DNA from: Nitrosomonadales bacterium
GTDB lineage: Bacteria; Pseudomonadota; Gammaproteobacteria; Burkholderiales; Gallionellaceae
Direction of reading: 5' to 3'
DNA: 64,000 bases
NCBI GenBank assembly: GCA_016199835.1
Contig: JACQFX010000009.1
Location: 1-64,000, forward strand
Position numbers and translations under genes: made by a program. Shown piece after piece: positions 7,095-16,171 of this stretch. The notes below the pieces were generated by a model. The model searched no databases, was not told the DNA's origin, and saw only the letters and a program-made list of their open reading frames with translations. Positions within the stretch are counted from its first letter, which is position 1, and each line of letters starts with the position of its first letter.

Positions 7095-9931
7095 TCAATC
7101 GAGCAAAACTTTGCTTCTGCGGCAGCGACTTCAGATGTCCCGCCTGAGTTCGATACGGCATTCAGCGAACCTGCGCGCGAGGTGGATTTCTCAGCCGAGG
7201 TTGCACCCAACGTGCGCAAGTAATAAGTTGTCTTCAAACCACGCGCCCACGCCAGCTTGTAGGTCTCATCCAGCTTACGTCCCGACACCCCAGCCATGTA
7301 GATATTCAGCGACTGCGCCTGGTCTATCCATTTCTGGCGGCGCGAGGCCGCTTCGATCAGCCATTGCGGATCAATCTCGAACGCGGTGGCATACAGGCTG
7401 CGCAACTCTGCCGGGATGCGGTCTATCTTGGCCAGGCTGCCATCGAAATACTTCAGGTCGGAGATCATCACCTCATCCCACAACCCCATGCGCTTCAAAT
7501 CAGCAACCAGATGATCGTTGATCATGGTGAATTCGCCAGACAGGTTCGATTTGACGAACAGGTTCTGATAGGTCGGCTCTATACAGGCCGAGACACCAAC
7601 AATATTGGAGATGGTCGCGGTGGGTGCGATAGCGACGCAATTCGAGTTGCGCATGCCATGCTGTTTGATACGCGCACGCAGGGCGTCCCAATCCATAGTG
7701 GCGGAAGTATCCACCTCGACGTAGCCGCCACGCGACTGGCGCAGCATATCCAGCGTGTCCTGCGGCAATATACCTTTATCCCACAGGCTGCCGCGATAAC
7801 TGGAATAACGTCCACGCTCCTCGGCCAGTTCGGTGGAAGCCAAATAGGCGTAATAGCACACCGCTTCCATCGAGCGATCGGCGAATTCCACTGCCGCTTC
7901 CGACGCGTAAGGGACGCGCAGTTCGTGCAGACAATCCTGGAAACCCATGATGCCCAACCCTACCGGACGATGCTTGAGGTTGGCGTTGCGCGCCTTGCTG
8001 ACGGCGTAATAATTGATGTCCACCACATTGTCCAGCATGCGCATCGCGGTTGTAATCGTGCGCTTGAGCTTGTCGTGATCGAGTTGACCGAACTTCTCAT
8101 GGCCTTGCGGATACATGTGCGCAGCCAGATTCACCGAACCCAGATTGCACACAGCGATCTCGGATTCCGAAGTGTTCAGCGTGATCTCGGTACACAGATT
8201 GGAACTATGCACCACGCCAACATGCTGCTGCGGTGAACGCACATTGCATGGATCCTTGAACGCGATCCACGGATGGCCGGTTTCAAACAGCATGGTCAGC
8301 ATTTTGCGCCACAGGCTGGCTGCCGGAATTTTCCTGAACAGCTTGAGTTCGCCGCTTGCCGCCTTGGCTTCATAACCGAGGTAAGCCTGCTCGAAATCAG
8401 CACCAAACTTATCGTGCAGATCGGGGCAGTTCGAGGGCGAGAACAGCGTCCACTCCCCCCCCTCCATCACGCGTTTCATGAACAGATCGGGAATCCAGTT
8501 CGCAGTATTCATATCGTGGGTGCGGCGGCGGTCGTCGCCGGTGTTCTTGCGCAGCTCGAGAAACTCTTCGATGTCCAGATGCCAGGTTTCCAGATAGGCG
8601 CACACCGCGCCCTTGCGCTTGCCGCCCTGATTGACGGCGACGGCGGTATCATTCACCACCTTGAGGAATGGCACCACACCCTGCGACTTGCCGTTGGTGC
8701 CCTTGATGTGACTGCCCAATGCACGCACATTGGTCCAATCGTTGCCCAGTCCGCCGGCGTATTTGGCCAGCAGCGCATTCTCCTTGATCGCCTCGTAGAT
8801 ACCGTCCAAATCGTCCGCCACCGTGGTCAGGTAGCAGGAAGACAATTGCGAGCGGCAAGAACCCGAGTTGAAAAGAGTCGGGGTTGAACTCATGAAATCA
8901 AAGCTGGACAGCAGGCGATAAAACTCGATCGTGCGCGCTTCGCGCTCGGTTTCCTTGAGTGCCAGCCCCATCGCCACGCGCATGAAGAACGCCTGAGGCA
9001 ACTCGATGCGCACGTCGTCAACATGCAGGAAGTAGCGGTCATATAAAGTTTGCAGGCCGAGATAGCCGAATTGCAAATCGCGGCTGGCATCCAGTTCTCT
9101 GGCCAGACGCGGCAAATCAAAGTGCGCCAACTCTTCGTCCAGCAGCCCCGCCTCGATGCCACGCCTAATGAAGACAGGGAAGTTTTCTGCGTAGCGGGTC
9201 GCCATGTCCGCAGGAGTAACCACATCGTCCAGTATTTCGCAGCAGATATTGTTCAGCAGCAGGCGCGCGGTGACAAAGCTATAGGCAGGATCCTGCTCAA
9301 TCAGCGAACGCGCAGACAGGATGGTGCACTTGCGCACCTCCTCGATTGGCACGCCATCGTACAAATCCTTCAGAGTGAACTTGAGTATCAGCCCGGCATC
9401 CACCGCGCCACCCAACCCCACGCAAGAGGACTCGATTAGCGCCTCCAGTTTTTCCACATCCAGCGGGCGAAGTGCGCCATTTTCCTTTACTTGCAGAACA
9501 TGAGCCGGTGCTGCGGACTCTTTTTTAGTCTTGGCGCGTTCCTGTGAACGCTGTTCGCGGTACAGCACATAAGATCGCGCCACGTCGTGCTCGCCAGAAC
9601 GCATCAGCGACAGCTCGACCTGATCCTGAATATCCTCAATGTGCAGCGTCCCACCGTGCGGCTGGCGACGCACCAGCGCATTGACGACCGCCACTGTCAT
9701 CTGCTCGACCTGCTCGCGCACGCGCGCCGAGGCCGCACCCTGCCCGCCGTTCACGGCAATAAACGCCTTGGTCATGGCAATGGAAATCTTTGCCGGTTCG
9801 AATGGCACCACGGAGCCATTGCGGCGCACCACCTTGTATTGATCGAACGGCATACTGGAAGAAGCGGGGGGTTCTGGAACATCGCGAACAAACATCGAAG
9901 ATGGCACTACATTTTCAGCAGCAAGCAGCAT
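7067..9931 (-). CDS. nrdA: Class Ia ribonucleoside-diphosphate reductase, alpha subunit with two ATP-cones
   Basis: 954 aa. Reduces ribonucleoside diphosphates to deoxyribonucleotides. Two consecutive ATP-cone regulatory domains are visible (about 30-120, starting YKVVRRNGSVVPFEP, and about 145-235, starting LQVKENGALRPLDVE), then the ten-stranded barrel. Redox Cys of SGSCRSQLSSC (near 358) and AVCNLGS (near 595), and the catalytic NLCTEI (Cys near 580), are all present. The tail ends CSIDNPECEACQ, the mobile Cys-x2-Cys pair that is re-reduced by thioredoxin or glutaredoxin. ATG at 9929-9931. Two NrdR boxes lie 60-110 bp upstream. The N-terminal 25 residues before the first cone look unstructured. 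Confidence 0.95.
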   Translation of the reverse strand: MLLAAENVVPSSMFVRDVPEPPASSSMPFDQYKVVRRNGSVVPFEPAKISIAMTKAFIAVNGGQGAASARVREQVEQMTVAVVNALVRRQPHGGTLHIEDIQDQVELSLMRSGEHDVARSYVLYREQRSQERAKTKKESAAPAHVLQVKENGALRPLDVEKLEALIESSCVGLGGAVDAGLILKFTLKDLYDGVPIEEVRKCTILSARSLIEQDPAYSFVTARLLLNNICCEILDDVVTPADMATRYAENFPVFIRRGIEAGLLDEELAHFDLPRLARELDASRDLQFGYLGLQTLYDRYFLHVDDVRIELPQAFFMRVAMGLALKETEREARTIEFYRLLSSFDFMSSTPTLFNSGSCRSQLSSCYLTTVADDLDGIYEAIKENALLAKYAGGLGNDWTNVRALGSHIKGTNGKSQGVVPFLKVVNDTAVAVNQGGKRKGAVCAYLETWHLDIEEFLELRKNTGDDRRRTHDMNTANWIPDLFMKRVMEGGEWTLFSPSNCPDLHDKFGADFEQAYLGYEAKAASGELKLFRKIPAASLWRKMLTMLFETGHPWIAFKDPCNVRSPQQHVGVVHSSNLCTEITLNTSESEIAVCNLGSVNLAAHMYPQGHEKFGQLDHDKLKRTITTAMRMLDNVVDINYYAVSKARNANLKHRPVGLGIMGFQDCLHELRVPYASEAAVEFADRSMEAVCYYAYLASTELAEERGRYSSYRGSLWDKGILPQDTLDMLRQSRGGYVEVDTSATMDWDALRARIKQHGMRNSNCVAIAPTATISNIVGVSACIEPTYQNLFVKSNLSGEFTMINDHLVADLKRMGLWDEVMISDLKYFDGSLAKIDRIPAELRSLYATAFEIDPQWLIEAASRRQKWIDQAQSLNIYMAGVSGRKLDETYKLAWARGLKTTYYLRTLGATSAEKSTSRAGSLNAVSNSGGTSEVAAAEAKFCSIDNPECEACQ

Positions 9932-9954
9932 ACAACTCCCCTTTTATTGCAAGA

Positions 9955-9984
9955 GCCGCCCGACCCGAAGCCGCCCGACCCGAA
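9955..9984. repeat. 15-bp tandem duplication upstream of nrdA
   Basis: GCCGCCCGACCCGAA occurs twice back to back between the nrdA start and the NrdR boxes. It lies in the presumed 5' UTR or core promoter region. Confidence 0.7.
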
Positions 9985-9993
9985 AAACTAAAA

Positions 9994-10011
9994 ACCACTA
10001 CATCTAGTGGT
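9994..10011. promoter_or_regulatory. NrdR box 1
   Basis: ACCACTACATCTAGTGGT fits the NrdR operator consensus (acaCwAtATaTwGtgt) and is nearly palindromic. A second box starts 32 bp further upstream of nrdA, the expected spacing of about three helical turns. NrdR represses RNR genes according to ATP/dATP level. Confidence 0.8.
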
Positions 10012-10026
10012 TCGCCCCCTGATTTT

Positions 10027-10042
10027 CGCTAATTCTAGTGCA
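10027..10042. promoter_or_regulatory. NrdR box 2
   Basis: CGCTAATTCTAGTGCA, a weaker match to the NrdR consensus, on the same helical face as box 1. The pair controls nrdA and probably nrdB downstream. Confidence 0.7.
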
Positions 10043-10091
10043 TATTGAATTTTATGCAAGCAGTATTTCGGCCTATGTAATTTGGCATGGA

Positions 10092-10658
10092 TCAGTGCGC
10101 CACGGGGAGCGGCCTCGCCGCCCTGCCGGACATGGAAAAATAGCGTGGCCAGTCAAAAAAACGTCCGGGATCGGTCTTGCGCACGGGAGCTATATCGGAG
10201 TGCCCGACAACAGCGCGGATCGGGTAATTGCGCCCCAACAATCGCGTCAAACGTGCCAGCGCCACATATTGCCGATCATCGAAAGGCGTATGGTCGTCAC
10301 CCTCCAGCTCTACGCCTATGGAGAAATCATTGCAGCGTGTCCGTCCCTGCCAGAACGAAACGCCCGCATGCCAGGCTCGCTTACTGCAAGGCACGAACTG
10401 GGTGATGCCGCCATCGCGCCGTATGAGAAAATGGGCCGAAACCTTCAAGCCTTTGAGTTGCCCGTAATAAGGATGCGCCTCGGTATCCAGGGTATTGGTA
10501 AACAACCGGACAACAGCATCGCCGGCAAATTCGCCCGGCGGTAAGCTGATATTGTGTATGACCAGCAATCCGACCGGCATTCCAGGCGGGCGGGCGTCAC
10601 AGTTCGGCGAAGCAATCCGACGCACGCCGCTAAGCCAACCACTCGCCCCGACCCTCAC
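10092..10658 (-). CDS. ampD: 1,6-anhydro-N-acetylmuramyl-L-alanine amidase AmpD
   Basis: 188 aa, full length for AmpD. A cytoplasmic zinc amidase of peptidoglycan recycling that cleaves the stem peptide from anhydromuramic acid. Zinc ligands fit the Amidase_2 pattern: His in LVIHNISLPPGEF, His in VVGHSDIAP and Asp in RKTDPGRFFDW. SIGVELEG is also typical. Start is GTG 10656-10658, two bases after the pilR stop, with AGGGA overlapping the pilR end, so translation is probably coupled to pilR. Loss of AmpD derepresses AmpC in species with AmpR; no ampR or ampC is in this window. Confidence 0.93.
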   Translation of the reverse strand: MRVGASGWLSGVRRIASPNCDARPPGMPVGLLVIHNISLPPGEFAGDAVVRLFTNTLDTEAHPYYGQLKGLKVSAHFLIRRDGGITQFVPCSKRAWHAGVSFWQGRTRCNDFSIGVELEGDDHTPFDDRQYVALARLTRLLGRNYPIRAVVGHSDIAPVRKTDPGRFFDWPRYFSMSGRAARPLPVAH

Positions 10659-10660
10659 CG

Positions 10661-12010
10661 CTATTCGTCCCTGCCAGTGATGCCCAGGCGCGCCATGCGA
10701 TAACGTAGCGCGCGGAACGTCACGCCCAGCACTTTGGCAGCGGCAGTGCGGTTAAAACCGGTCTGCTCCAGCGCTTCCAATATGGCTGCGCGCTCGACCC
10801 GATCCAGATAATCGGCGAGCGGAAATCTCCCGCCCGCATCCTGCGCCTCGCGCGCCCCCGTGACCGCAAGCTGCAAATCATCCGGCGTAACGACACCGCC
10901 CGAGCACAGTGCCAGCGCCCGCTCAATGATATTTTCCAGTTCACGCACATTGCCGGGGAAATCATAGCTGCGTAGCGCCTGCAAAGCAGCAGGCGTAAAC
11001 TCAACCGCATCGCCGTCACATAAACGCACCAGCAACTGACTGGCAATCCCGGCGATGTCATCGCGCATTTCACGCAATGGCGGCATGGGTAGCGTGATCA
11101 CGTTAAGGCGATAATACATATCCTGTCGGAACTTGCCCTCTTGCACCCGATCCCCCAGCGAATGATGGGTGGCGCTAATGATACGCACATCCACCGCATC
11201 CTCCTGAGTAGCACCCACCTTACGCACCTTTTTCTCCTGAATCGCACGCAGCAGCTTCACCTGCATGGACAAAGGAAGATCGGCAACTTCGTCGAGAAAC
11301 AGCGTCCCGCCGTTTGCCGCCTGGAAAAAACCATCGCGATCCGCATCAGCCCCGGTGAATGCCCCCTTGCGATAGCCGAAGAATTCACTTTCCATCAGGT
11401 TTTCCGGGATCGCACCGCAATTCACTGCCACGAAAGGTTGATCGCGCCGCGCGCTCTTTTCCACGATCAACCGTGCCGCCAGCTCCTTGCCGCTACCCGA
11501 CTCACCACTGATATGCACCGGCGCCTGGCTACGCGCCACGCGTTCGATCAAGTCGCGCACCTTTTGCATGGCCGTCGAATTTCCCAGCAAGGGGCGCACG
11601 CCATCGCGAACAACAGCAGCAGACGGCTGCGGCAACTTGAGCGCAGCCTTTACCAGCGCGCGCAATTGCTCCAGCGCAACCGGCTTGGACAGGTAATCGA
11701 ATGCTCCCGCCTTGAGCACGGAAACCGCATTTTCCATGTTGCCGTGCGCGGTAATCACCGCGACCGGCACGTCCGCATGGCGGACTGCTATGTGTCGCAC
11801 CACTTCCAGCCCATCGCCATCCGGCAAGCGCATATCGGTCAGGCACAGATCAAATGGCTTGCTATCCAGTTGCCGCAAAGCTTCGCGCACATTGGTCGCG
11901 CGCTCCACGATCAACCCCATGCGCATCAGCGCCAACTCCAGCAATTCCAGTATGTCCGGCTCATCATCCACCAGCAACACGCGTGCCGTGGATTGCCTTT
12001 CAATGCTCAT
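10661..12010 (-). CDS. pilR: PilR-like sigma-54-dependent response regulator
   Basis: 449 aa from ATG 12008-12010 (MSIERQSTARVLLVDD), chosen because GGAGGGCAGG sits directly upstream and the receiver begins just after; the frame is open further upstream. Receiver domain (LLVDDEPD, LCLTDMRLPDGDG, YLSKPV), AAA+ sigma-54 activation domain (GESGSGKE Walker A, GAFTGA loop, GGTLFLDEV Walker B, GNVRELENIIERAL), and a Fis-type helix-turn-helix at the end (NRTAAAKVLGVTFRALRYRM). It overlaps the pilS end by 11 bp. Known PilR proteins activate the major pilin gene with RpoN; the pilin operon is 10 kb away here. Confidence 0.9.
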   Translation of the reverse strand: MSIERQSTARVLLVDDEPDILELLELALMRMGLIVERATNVREALRQLDSKPFDLCLTDMRLPDGDGLEVVRHIAVRHADVPVAVITAHGNMENAVSVLKAGAFDYLSKPVALEQLRALVKAALKLPQPSAAVVRDGVRPLLGNSTAMQKVRDLIERVARSQAPVHISGESGSGKELAARLIVEKSARRDQPFVAVNCGAIPENLMESEFFGYRKGAFTGADADRDGFFQAANGGTLFLDEVADLPLSMQVKLLRAIQEKKVRKVGATQEDAVDVRIISATHHSLGDRVQEGKFRQDMYYRLNVITLPMPPLREMRDDIAGIASQLLVRLCDGDAVEFTPAALQALRSYDFPGNVRELENIIERALALCSGGVVTPDDLQLAVTGAREAQDAGGRFPLADYLDRVERAAILEALEQTGFNRTAAAKVLGVTFRALRYRMARLGITGRDE

Positions 12011-13628
12011 CCTGCCCTCCAAACACGATGCGGAAACAGGCGCCACTTCCCTCCTGCCGCCAGTAATCAAGCGTCGCCCCATTGGCCTCGCTCAATTCAC
12101 GAGCAATATATAAACCCAGACCGGCACCACCAGTCGCGGTGGTGAAAAAAGGCTCAAACAATTGCGGCACGACTTCGGGGGCGACCCCAGGGCCATCATC
12201 AATAATATCCAGTATCACCCTGCCTTCACCCATGCGCCAGACGCTTAGCTTTATACTACCTGTAAGCTTGCGGCAATAACGCAAGGCATTGCAGCACAGA
12301 TTCCACAATATCTGGTCAAGATGCCCACGGTCGAAGTTAACCACACAAGCCTCTTCCGCCTCAATGCTGAATACGCTCCGCTCCACGCGCTCCGCCTGGC
12401 TCAGCCCGGCAATAAAGCCGGGCAACAGATCAGCGAGCAACAACGGCTCCGCCTGCACCCGATCCCGCCGATTCAACTGCATCACATCCTGCACGATGCG
12501 GTTCAGGCGGGCGGCATTGTCCATGATGATCTGGAACATCCGCTCCTGCGCCGGTTCATGCGCCCCTTCCTGCAACAGCTCGGTTGCATAACTGATGGCA
12601 GACAAGGGGTTGCGCACTTCATGCGCGACATTGGCGGTCAGCCGCCCCAACGCTGCCAGTTTGATCTGCTGTGCCTGCGCCTGCATGCGCTGTATGTCCT
12701 CAATGAACAGCACCGCCCCCCAGAATCCCTCGCGCTGCACCGGCAGGAAGCGTACGCGGAGCCGATGGCCAATGGCGCCCAGACGCAGCACCTCGGACTC
12801 ATGCCCATGATTCTGCCGCCAGGCAGCGAGCCTCTCCATCAACAAAGGCGAGCAATCCTCCAGCGTAACCTCGCCCGCCTCCGGGAACTGGTATCCCAGC
12901 AAACGTTCTGCGCTCGGATTGTGTTGCCGAACCACCCCGCGCTCATCTACCACCAGCACACCGTCCGGCATATCCTGTATTGCCAGCCGGTTGGCCTCTG
13001 CCATGTTGGCCAGATCCACGCCACGCCGCACCGCCAGATCCTCGCTGGCGATGGCATATTTGGCCAGCGTATGTGCCAGCCATGCGATGGCGAAATATGC
13101 GATGCTCAGCAAACCGACCTGAACATACTGCGTGATTTCCGCTTCCTGATTCAGCACGGCATAAGAGTGCTGCAATAACGCCGCGATACTGGCCAGCGCA
13201 GCAAAGAACAAGGTGGTCCTGCCGCGACTGATTAGCCCTGCCGCCGCCAGAGATACCAGCAACAACATTCCCAGATTGCTCTGCACGCCGCCGCTGGCAT
13301 GTGACAATACGGTTATACAAGCCACATCTGTCCCTACCTGGAACGCCAGTTGCAAGCCAAAACGCGGCTGGCGCAGTCTGGTCGCCAACTGCGAGACCAG
13401 CACCATCACTACATATATGATACTTGCGCGGAAAAATAGCGGCAGGTCACTTGAACCCAAAGACAGGGTGTTGCCAAACAATCCAACTAGAAATATGAAC
13501 AGGCAGCCGAGAAACAGCCGGTAAAAATTAAACAGGGAAAGCGGACGCCACAGGTCTTGCGGTGGGAGCGACACTTCGGCACGCGACTCCAACGATTTCC
13601 ATGAGGCAGGACGCCCACTACCTCCCAT
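12000..13628 (-). CDS. pilS: PilS-like sensor histidine kinase
   Basis: 542 aa. The N-terminal 200 residues hold about six membrane helices with hardly any periplasmic loops (LFLGCLFIFLVGLFG, IIYVVMVLVS, LGMLLLVSLAAAGLI, VGLLSIAYFAIAWLA), as in PilS, which senses pilin in the membrane. A PAS domain follows (IQDMPDGVLVVDERGVV), then the phosphotransfer His in ANVAHEVRNPLSAI and the ATPase motifs (WNLCCNALRYC, DDGPGVAPE, GGAGLGLYIA). It forms a pair with the overlapping pilR. Start ATG 13626-13628, five bases after the PP0621-family gene. Function from family and context; the exact signal is unproven. Confidence 0.88.
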   Translation of the reverse strand: MGGSGRPASWKSLESRAEVSLPPQDLWRPLSLFNFYRLFLGCLFIFLVGLFGNTLSLGSSDLPLFFRASIIYVVMVLVSQLATRLRQPRFGLQLAFQVGTDVACITVLSHASGGVQSNLGMLLLVSLAAAGLISRGRTTLFFAALASIAALLQHSYAVLNQEAEITQYVQVGLLSIAYFAIAWLAHTLAKYAIASEDLAVRRGVDLANMAEANRLAIQDMPDGVLVVDERGVVRQHNPSAERLLGYQFPEAGEVTLEDCSPLLMERLAAWRQNHGHESEVLRLGAIGHRLRVRFLPVQREGFWGAVLFIEDIQRMQAQAQQIKLAALGRLTANVAHEVRNPLSAISYATELLQEGAHEPAQERMFQIIMDNAARLNRIVQDVMQLNRRDRVQAEPLLLADLLPGFIAGLSQAERVERSVFSIEAEEACVVNFDRGHLDQILWNLCCNALRYCRKLTGSIKLSVWRMGEGRVILDIIDDGPGVAPEVVPQLFEPFFTTATGGAGLGLYIARELSEANGATLDYWRQEGSGACFRIVFGGQDEH

Positions 13629-13633
13629 GCGAA

Positions 13634-13861
13634 CTATTCCGGTTTGCCGGTATAAGAGCGGCGATGTTCTTCGCCGCAGAAATACTTGCCGCCCGCCAGC
13701 AGGCTTTCACGCTTGGGCAGATGCACGCCACACTGCGCGCAACGCACCATATCCTCCGCCGGGGCGGGCGCAGCATCTTCGCGAGACAACTGTTTGCGAT
13801 AGGACTTGAGCAACCAGTACACAACGAAGATAACAACGGCAAGAAACAGCAAGCGGCTCAT
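13634..13861 (-). CDS. PP0621 family small membrane/zinc-ribbon-like protein
   Basis: 75 aa. One N-terminal membrane helix (LLFLAVVIFVVYWLLKS), then a short cytoplasmic domain with Cys pairs (RCAQCGVHLPKRES, YFCGEEH) that could bind zinc. This small family regularly sits immediately upstream of pilS in beta- and gammaproteobacteria, as here. Its function is not known to me. Start ATG 13859-13861. Confidence 0.8.
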   Translation of the reverse strand: MSRLLFLAVVIFVVYWLLKSYRKQLSREDAAPAPAEDMVRCAQCGVHLPKRESLLAGGKYFCGEEHRRSYTGKPE

Positions 13862-14510
13862 CGCACATACTCCGCAGAAACCACTCTTCCGATTTCCGGA
13901 AAGATGGCGAGGGTTGTCCCGTAAGCGGGCGGGTTAGCCGACATTAATTTCGCCGGGATTTGCAAAGCAATACATCGTTACCAAATAAAGGGGCCGATGA
14001 TACCGACCAAAAAATCGGGGTATCTGAAAACCCAAGTACCCAATCCGGAACACGCCCAATTATTCTTAGCCATCTTGCCCAAATACGCCTGATGTCGCAG
14101 ACGGAAGCCGCTGAACAGGACAGCGACTGGCATCTTATATGATTTGTCCAGCGCTGCAAATATCAAACGGGAAGTATGAGATGCCTCAAGTTAAAGGTTG
14201 CTGAAACACTTTCTCGCATGGCACATGCTGCGGAGAATTTAGCCTAATAGCCGAGCCATCCAAATATGCTGCCCTACTGATTGTCTTATGCTGGATACAG
14301 CAAGGCCCGCGCCCATTCTGTACCCTCCTCTCGAGTACTAGCCATCTGCGAATATATAGGCAGTTCTGCATATTGACTTCATGTGCGCTCATCCCGAATA
14401 CTGTAAACAGGGAATTCCAATTCGACACCTCCCTGCTCCATGAATAATCCAGGAACGGCGGAAACCAATACTTGCGGAAAACTTATCCGTTTTTTGTGAA
14501 AGGATAGAAA
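13862..14510. other. 649-bp gap without a supported gene
   Basis: Several short frames exist (up to 80 codons) but none has a convincing start, family resemblance or codon pattern. One possible hairpin (GATACCGA/TCGGGGTATC, 13998-14023) lies in it. The last 200 bases must hold the promoter of the PilZ gene; A/T-rich stretches are present but no clear -35/-10 pair stands out. The base composition is lower in GC than the flanks, which might mark a decayed or acquired stretch. Confidence 0.4.
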
Positions 14511-14843
14511 ATGCAAACCAAGGAATATCGCCACAGCCACAGGGTTCCTTGCCACGCCAAAGGAATAGCGCTTCAGAATGGTCGCCACATCATCCTGGAG
14601 ACTCATAATATTTCACTGGGAGGAGCTCTGGTAAGATTTCCGGAACCTCATACCCTGGAGATAGGCAGCGAGATTCATATCACCCTGGACATAGGTTTCA
14701 ATGGAAGATCGATTGTTTGCCGGACAGCTACTGACAACGCCTCCACCTTGTATGGCCTTAAATTCGACAGCCCCAACCGCGCCGGGTATTTTGCTCTGGG
14801 CAATCAAATCATACGTTACAGAAAGTCCTATATCCAGGAATGA
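14511..14843 (+). CDS. PilZ-domain protein (cyclic-di-GMP receptor candidate)
   Basis: 110 aa, a single PilZ domain. Both cyclic-di-GMP contacts are seen: the RxxxR-type element at the N-terminus (YRHSHRVPC) and the D/NxSxxG element (THNISLGGALV) about 24 residues later. A beta-barrel pattern follows (EIHITLDIG, SIVCRTATD, YGLKFDS). Ribosome site AAGGAT lies before ATG 14511. It stands alone, with a terminator 80 bp downstream. Such single-domain PilZ proteins modulate motility, pili or polysaccharide export in response to cyclic-di-GMP; the partner here is unknown. Confidence 0.85.
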   Translation: MQTKEYRHSHRVPCHAKGIALQNGRHIILETHNISLGGALVRFPEPHTLEIGSEIHITLDIGFNGRSIVCRTATDNASTLYGLKFDSPNRAGYFALGNQIIRYRKSYIQE

Positions 14844-14921
14844 TTTGTTCTCCGGGTGAGCCATTCTGGCTATAGGCCAGTTCTTTATCCCTTCTCGCCC
14901 CAGTCAGATGCGGTGGGCCTC

Positions 14922-14952
14922 GAAGAGGCGCGGGTCGATGCGCCTCTTTTAT
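14922..14952 (+). terminator. Rho-independent terminator after the PilZ gene
   Basis: GAGGCGC, a loop of eight, GCGCCTC, then TTTTA. It lies about 80 bp after the PilZ stop. Confidence 0.75.
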
Positions 14953-15045
14953 GTTAACTTTCCGATATAACCGGTTGCTGGACAACCTCCAGCGGGATCG
15001 TTTCTTATCTCGCATGAACATCAACAAAATTACTTGAACAACTCC

Positions 15046-16002
15046 ATGGAAAAACCCAGGCTCGTTGAAGTAACCGCCGCCGTATTGCAAAAGCCAGACC
15101 AGTCTTTTCTGCTGGCCCAGCGCCCCGCCGACAAAGTCTGGGCCGGCTTTTGGGAATTTCCCGGCGGCAAGGTCGAACCGGGAGAGACGCCGCTGCATGC
15201 GCTGCACCGCGAGTTGCGCGAAGAACTGGGTATCGAAGTGCAAACTGCGTATCCATGGATCACACGCGTATTCACTTATCCGCATGCGACAGTACGGCTG
15301 AATTTTTTTCGTGTAACAGCATGGAACGGGGAGTTGTATCCGCATGAGGGGCAGGAATTTGCCTGGCAAACTTTTCCGCACATTTCCGTTGCGCCCATCT
15401 TGCCCGCCAATGCGCCGATCCTGCGCGCACTATCGTTGCCGCCACTGTATGCTATCAGCAATGCTGCCGAACTCGGCACTGAAGAATTCATGCATCGCCT
15501 GGAACAAGCATTGCATAGAGGCTTGCGGCTGGTGCAATTGCGCGAGAAAAATCTTGCGCGCGCCGAGTTGCGCGTGCTGGTGCGACGCATATTACCTTTG
15601 TTGCGCGAGCGTGGCGCGCGCTTGCTCATCAACGCCGATATCGAACTGGCACGCGAAGTGGGGGCAGATGGCGTGCAATTAACGGGAGTGCAATTGGCAT
15701 CACTGGGCGAACGTCCCGATGTAGATTGGTGCGGAGCTTCCTGCCACAGCATGGAAGAGTTGCGCCGTGCAGAAGCCCTGGGTTGTGACTTTGCGCTACT
15801 CTCTCCGGTGTTGCCTACGCAATCGCATGCGGGAGAACCTGCATTGGGTTGGGAGAAATTTTCCCGCATCGCGGCGGGTTCCAGCATCCCGGTGTATGCA
15901 TTGGGCGGACTAGCGCTGGCCGATATGGGGATGGCCTGGAGGCATGGCGCACATGGCGTGGCGCTGCTGCGTCAGGCTTGGCCGGAAGGATCGTCGGACT
16001 GA
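15046..16002 (+). CDS. Nudix hydrolase fused to thiamine-phosphate-synthase-like domain
   Basis: 318 aa. The N-terminal 130 residues are a MutT-type Nudix domain with the Nudix box GGKVEPGET followed by [10 protein letters not shown], expected to hydrolyse oxidised dNTPs such as 8-oxo-dGTP. The C-terminal 180 residues resemble ThiE/TenI ([42 protein letters not shown]). This two-domain form is known from beta- and gammaproteobacteria next to yacG, where the second domain has no established role. I chose ATG 15046 (MEKPRLVEV); TTG 15034 is possible. Its 3' end overlaps the convergent yacG by 31 bp. Confidence 0.85.
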   Translation: MEKPRLVEVTAAVLQKPDQSFLLAQRPADKVWAGFWEFPGGKVEPGETPLHALHRELREELGIEVQTAYPWITRVFTYPHATVRLNFFRVTAWNGELYPHEGQEFAWQTFPHISVAPILPANAPILRALSLPPLYAISNAAELGTEEFMHRLEQALHRGLRLVQLREKNLARAELRVLVRRILPLLRERGARLLINADIELAREVGADGVQLTGVQLASLGERPDVDWCGASCHSMEELRRAEALGCDFALLSPVLPTQSHAGEPALGWEKFSRIAAGSSIPVYALGGLALADMGMAWRHGAHGVALLRQAWPEGSSD

Positions 16003-16166
16003 TCCGCCTGGGGTTCTCGCTCTGGAATGCGGTAGCCTTCGTTGGCCCACGCACCGAGGTCTATGAGCTTGCAGCGCTCGCTGCAAAACGGGCGGTAACG
16101 GCTTTCGCTGCTCCACACAACTTCCTTGCCACATTGCGGGCACGTGACTACGGGTAGTTTTTTCAT
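15972..16166 (-). CDS. yacG: DNA gyrase inhibitor YacG (zinc finger)
   Basis: 64 aa. Four zinc-binding cysteines in two pairs ([10 protein letters not shown] and [12 protein letters not shown]), then ANEGYRIPE, the YacG signature. In E. coli it binds GyrB and inhibits gyrase. ATG 16164-16166 ([12 protein letters not shown]) lies five bases after the zapD stop; an in-frame TTG at 16184 is less likely. The C-terminal end overlaps the convergent Nudix gene. Confidence 0.9.
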   Translation of the reverse strand: MKKLPVVTCPQCGKEVVWSSESRYRPFCSERCKLIDLGAWANEGYRIPEREPQADQSDDPSGQA

Positions 16167-16171
16167 TGCAG

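Noticed and set aside
12321-13178. 285-codon plus-strand frame opposite pilS
   Set aside because: Antisense shadow; the PilS domains on the minus strand are complete.
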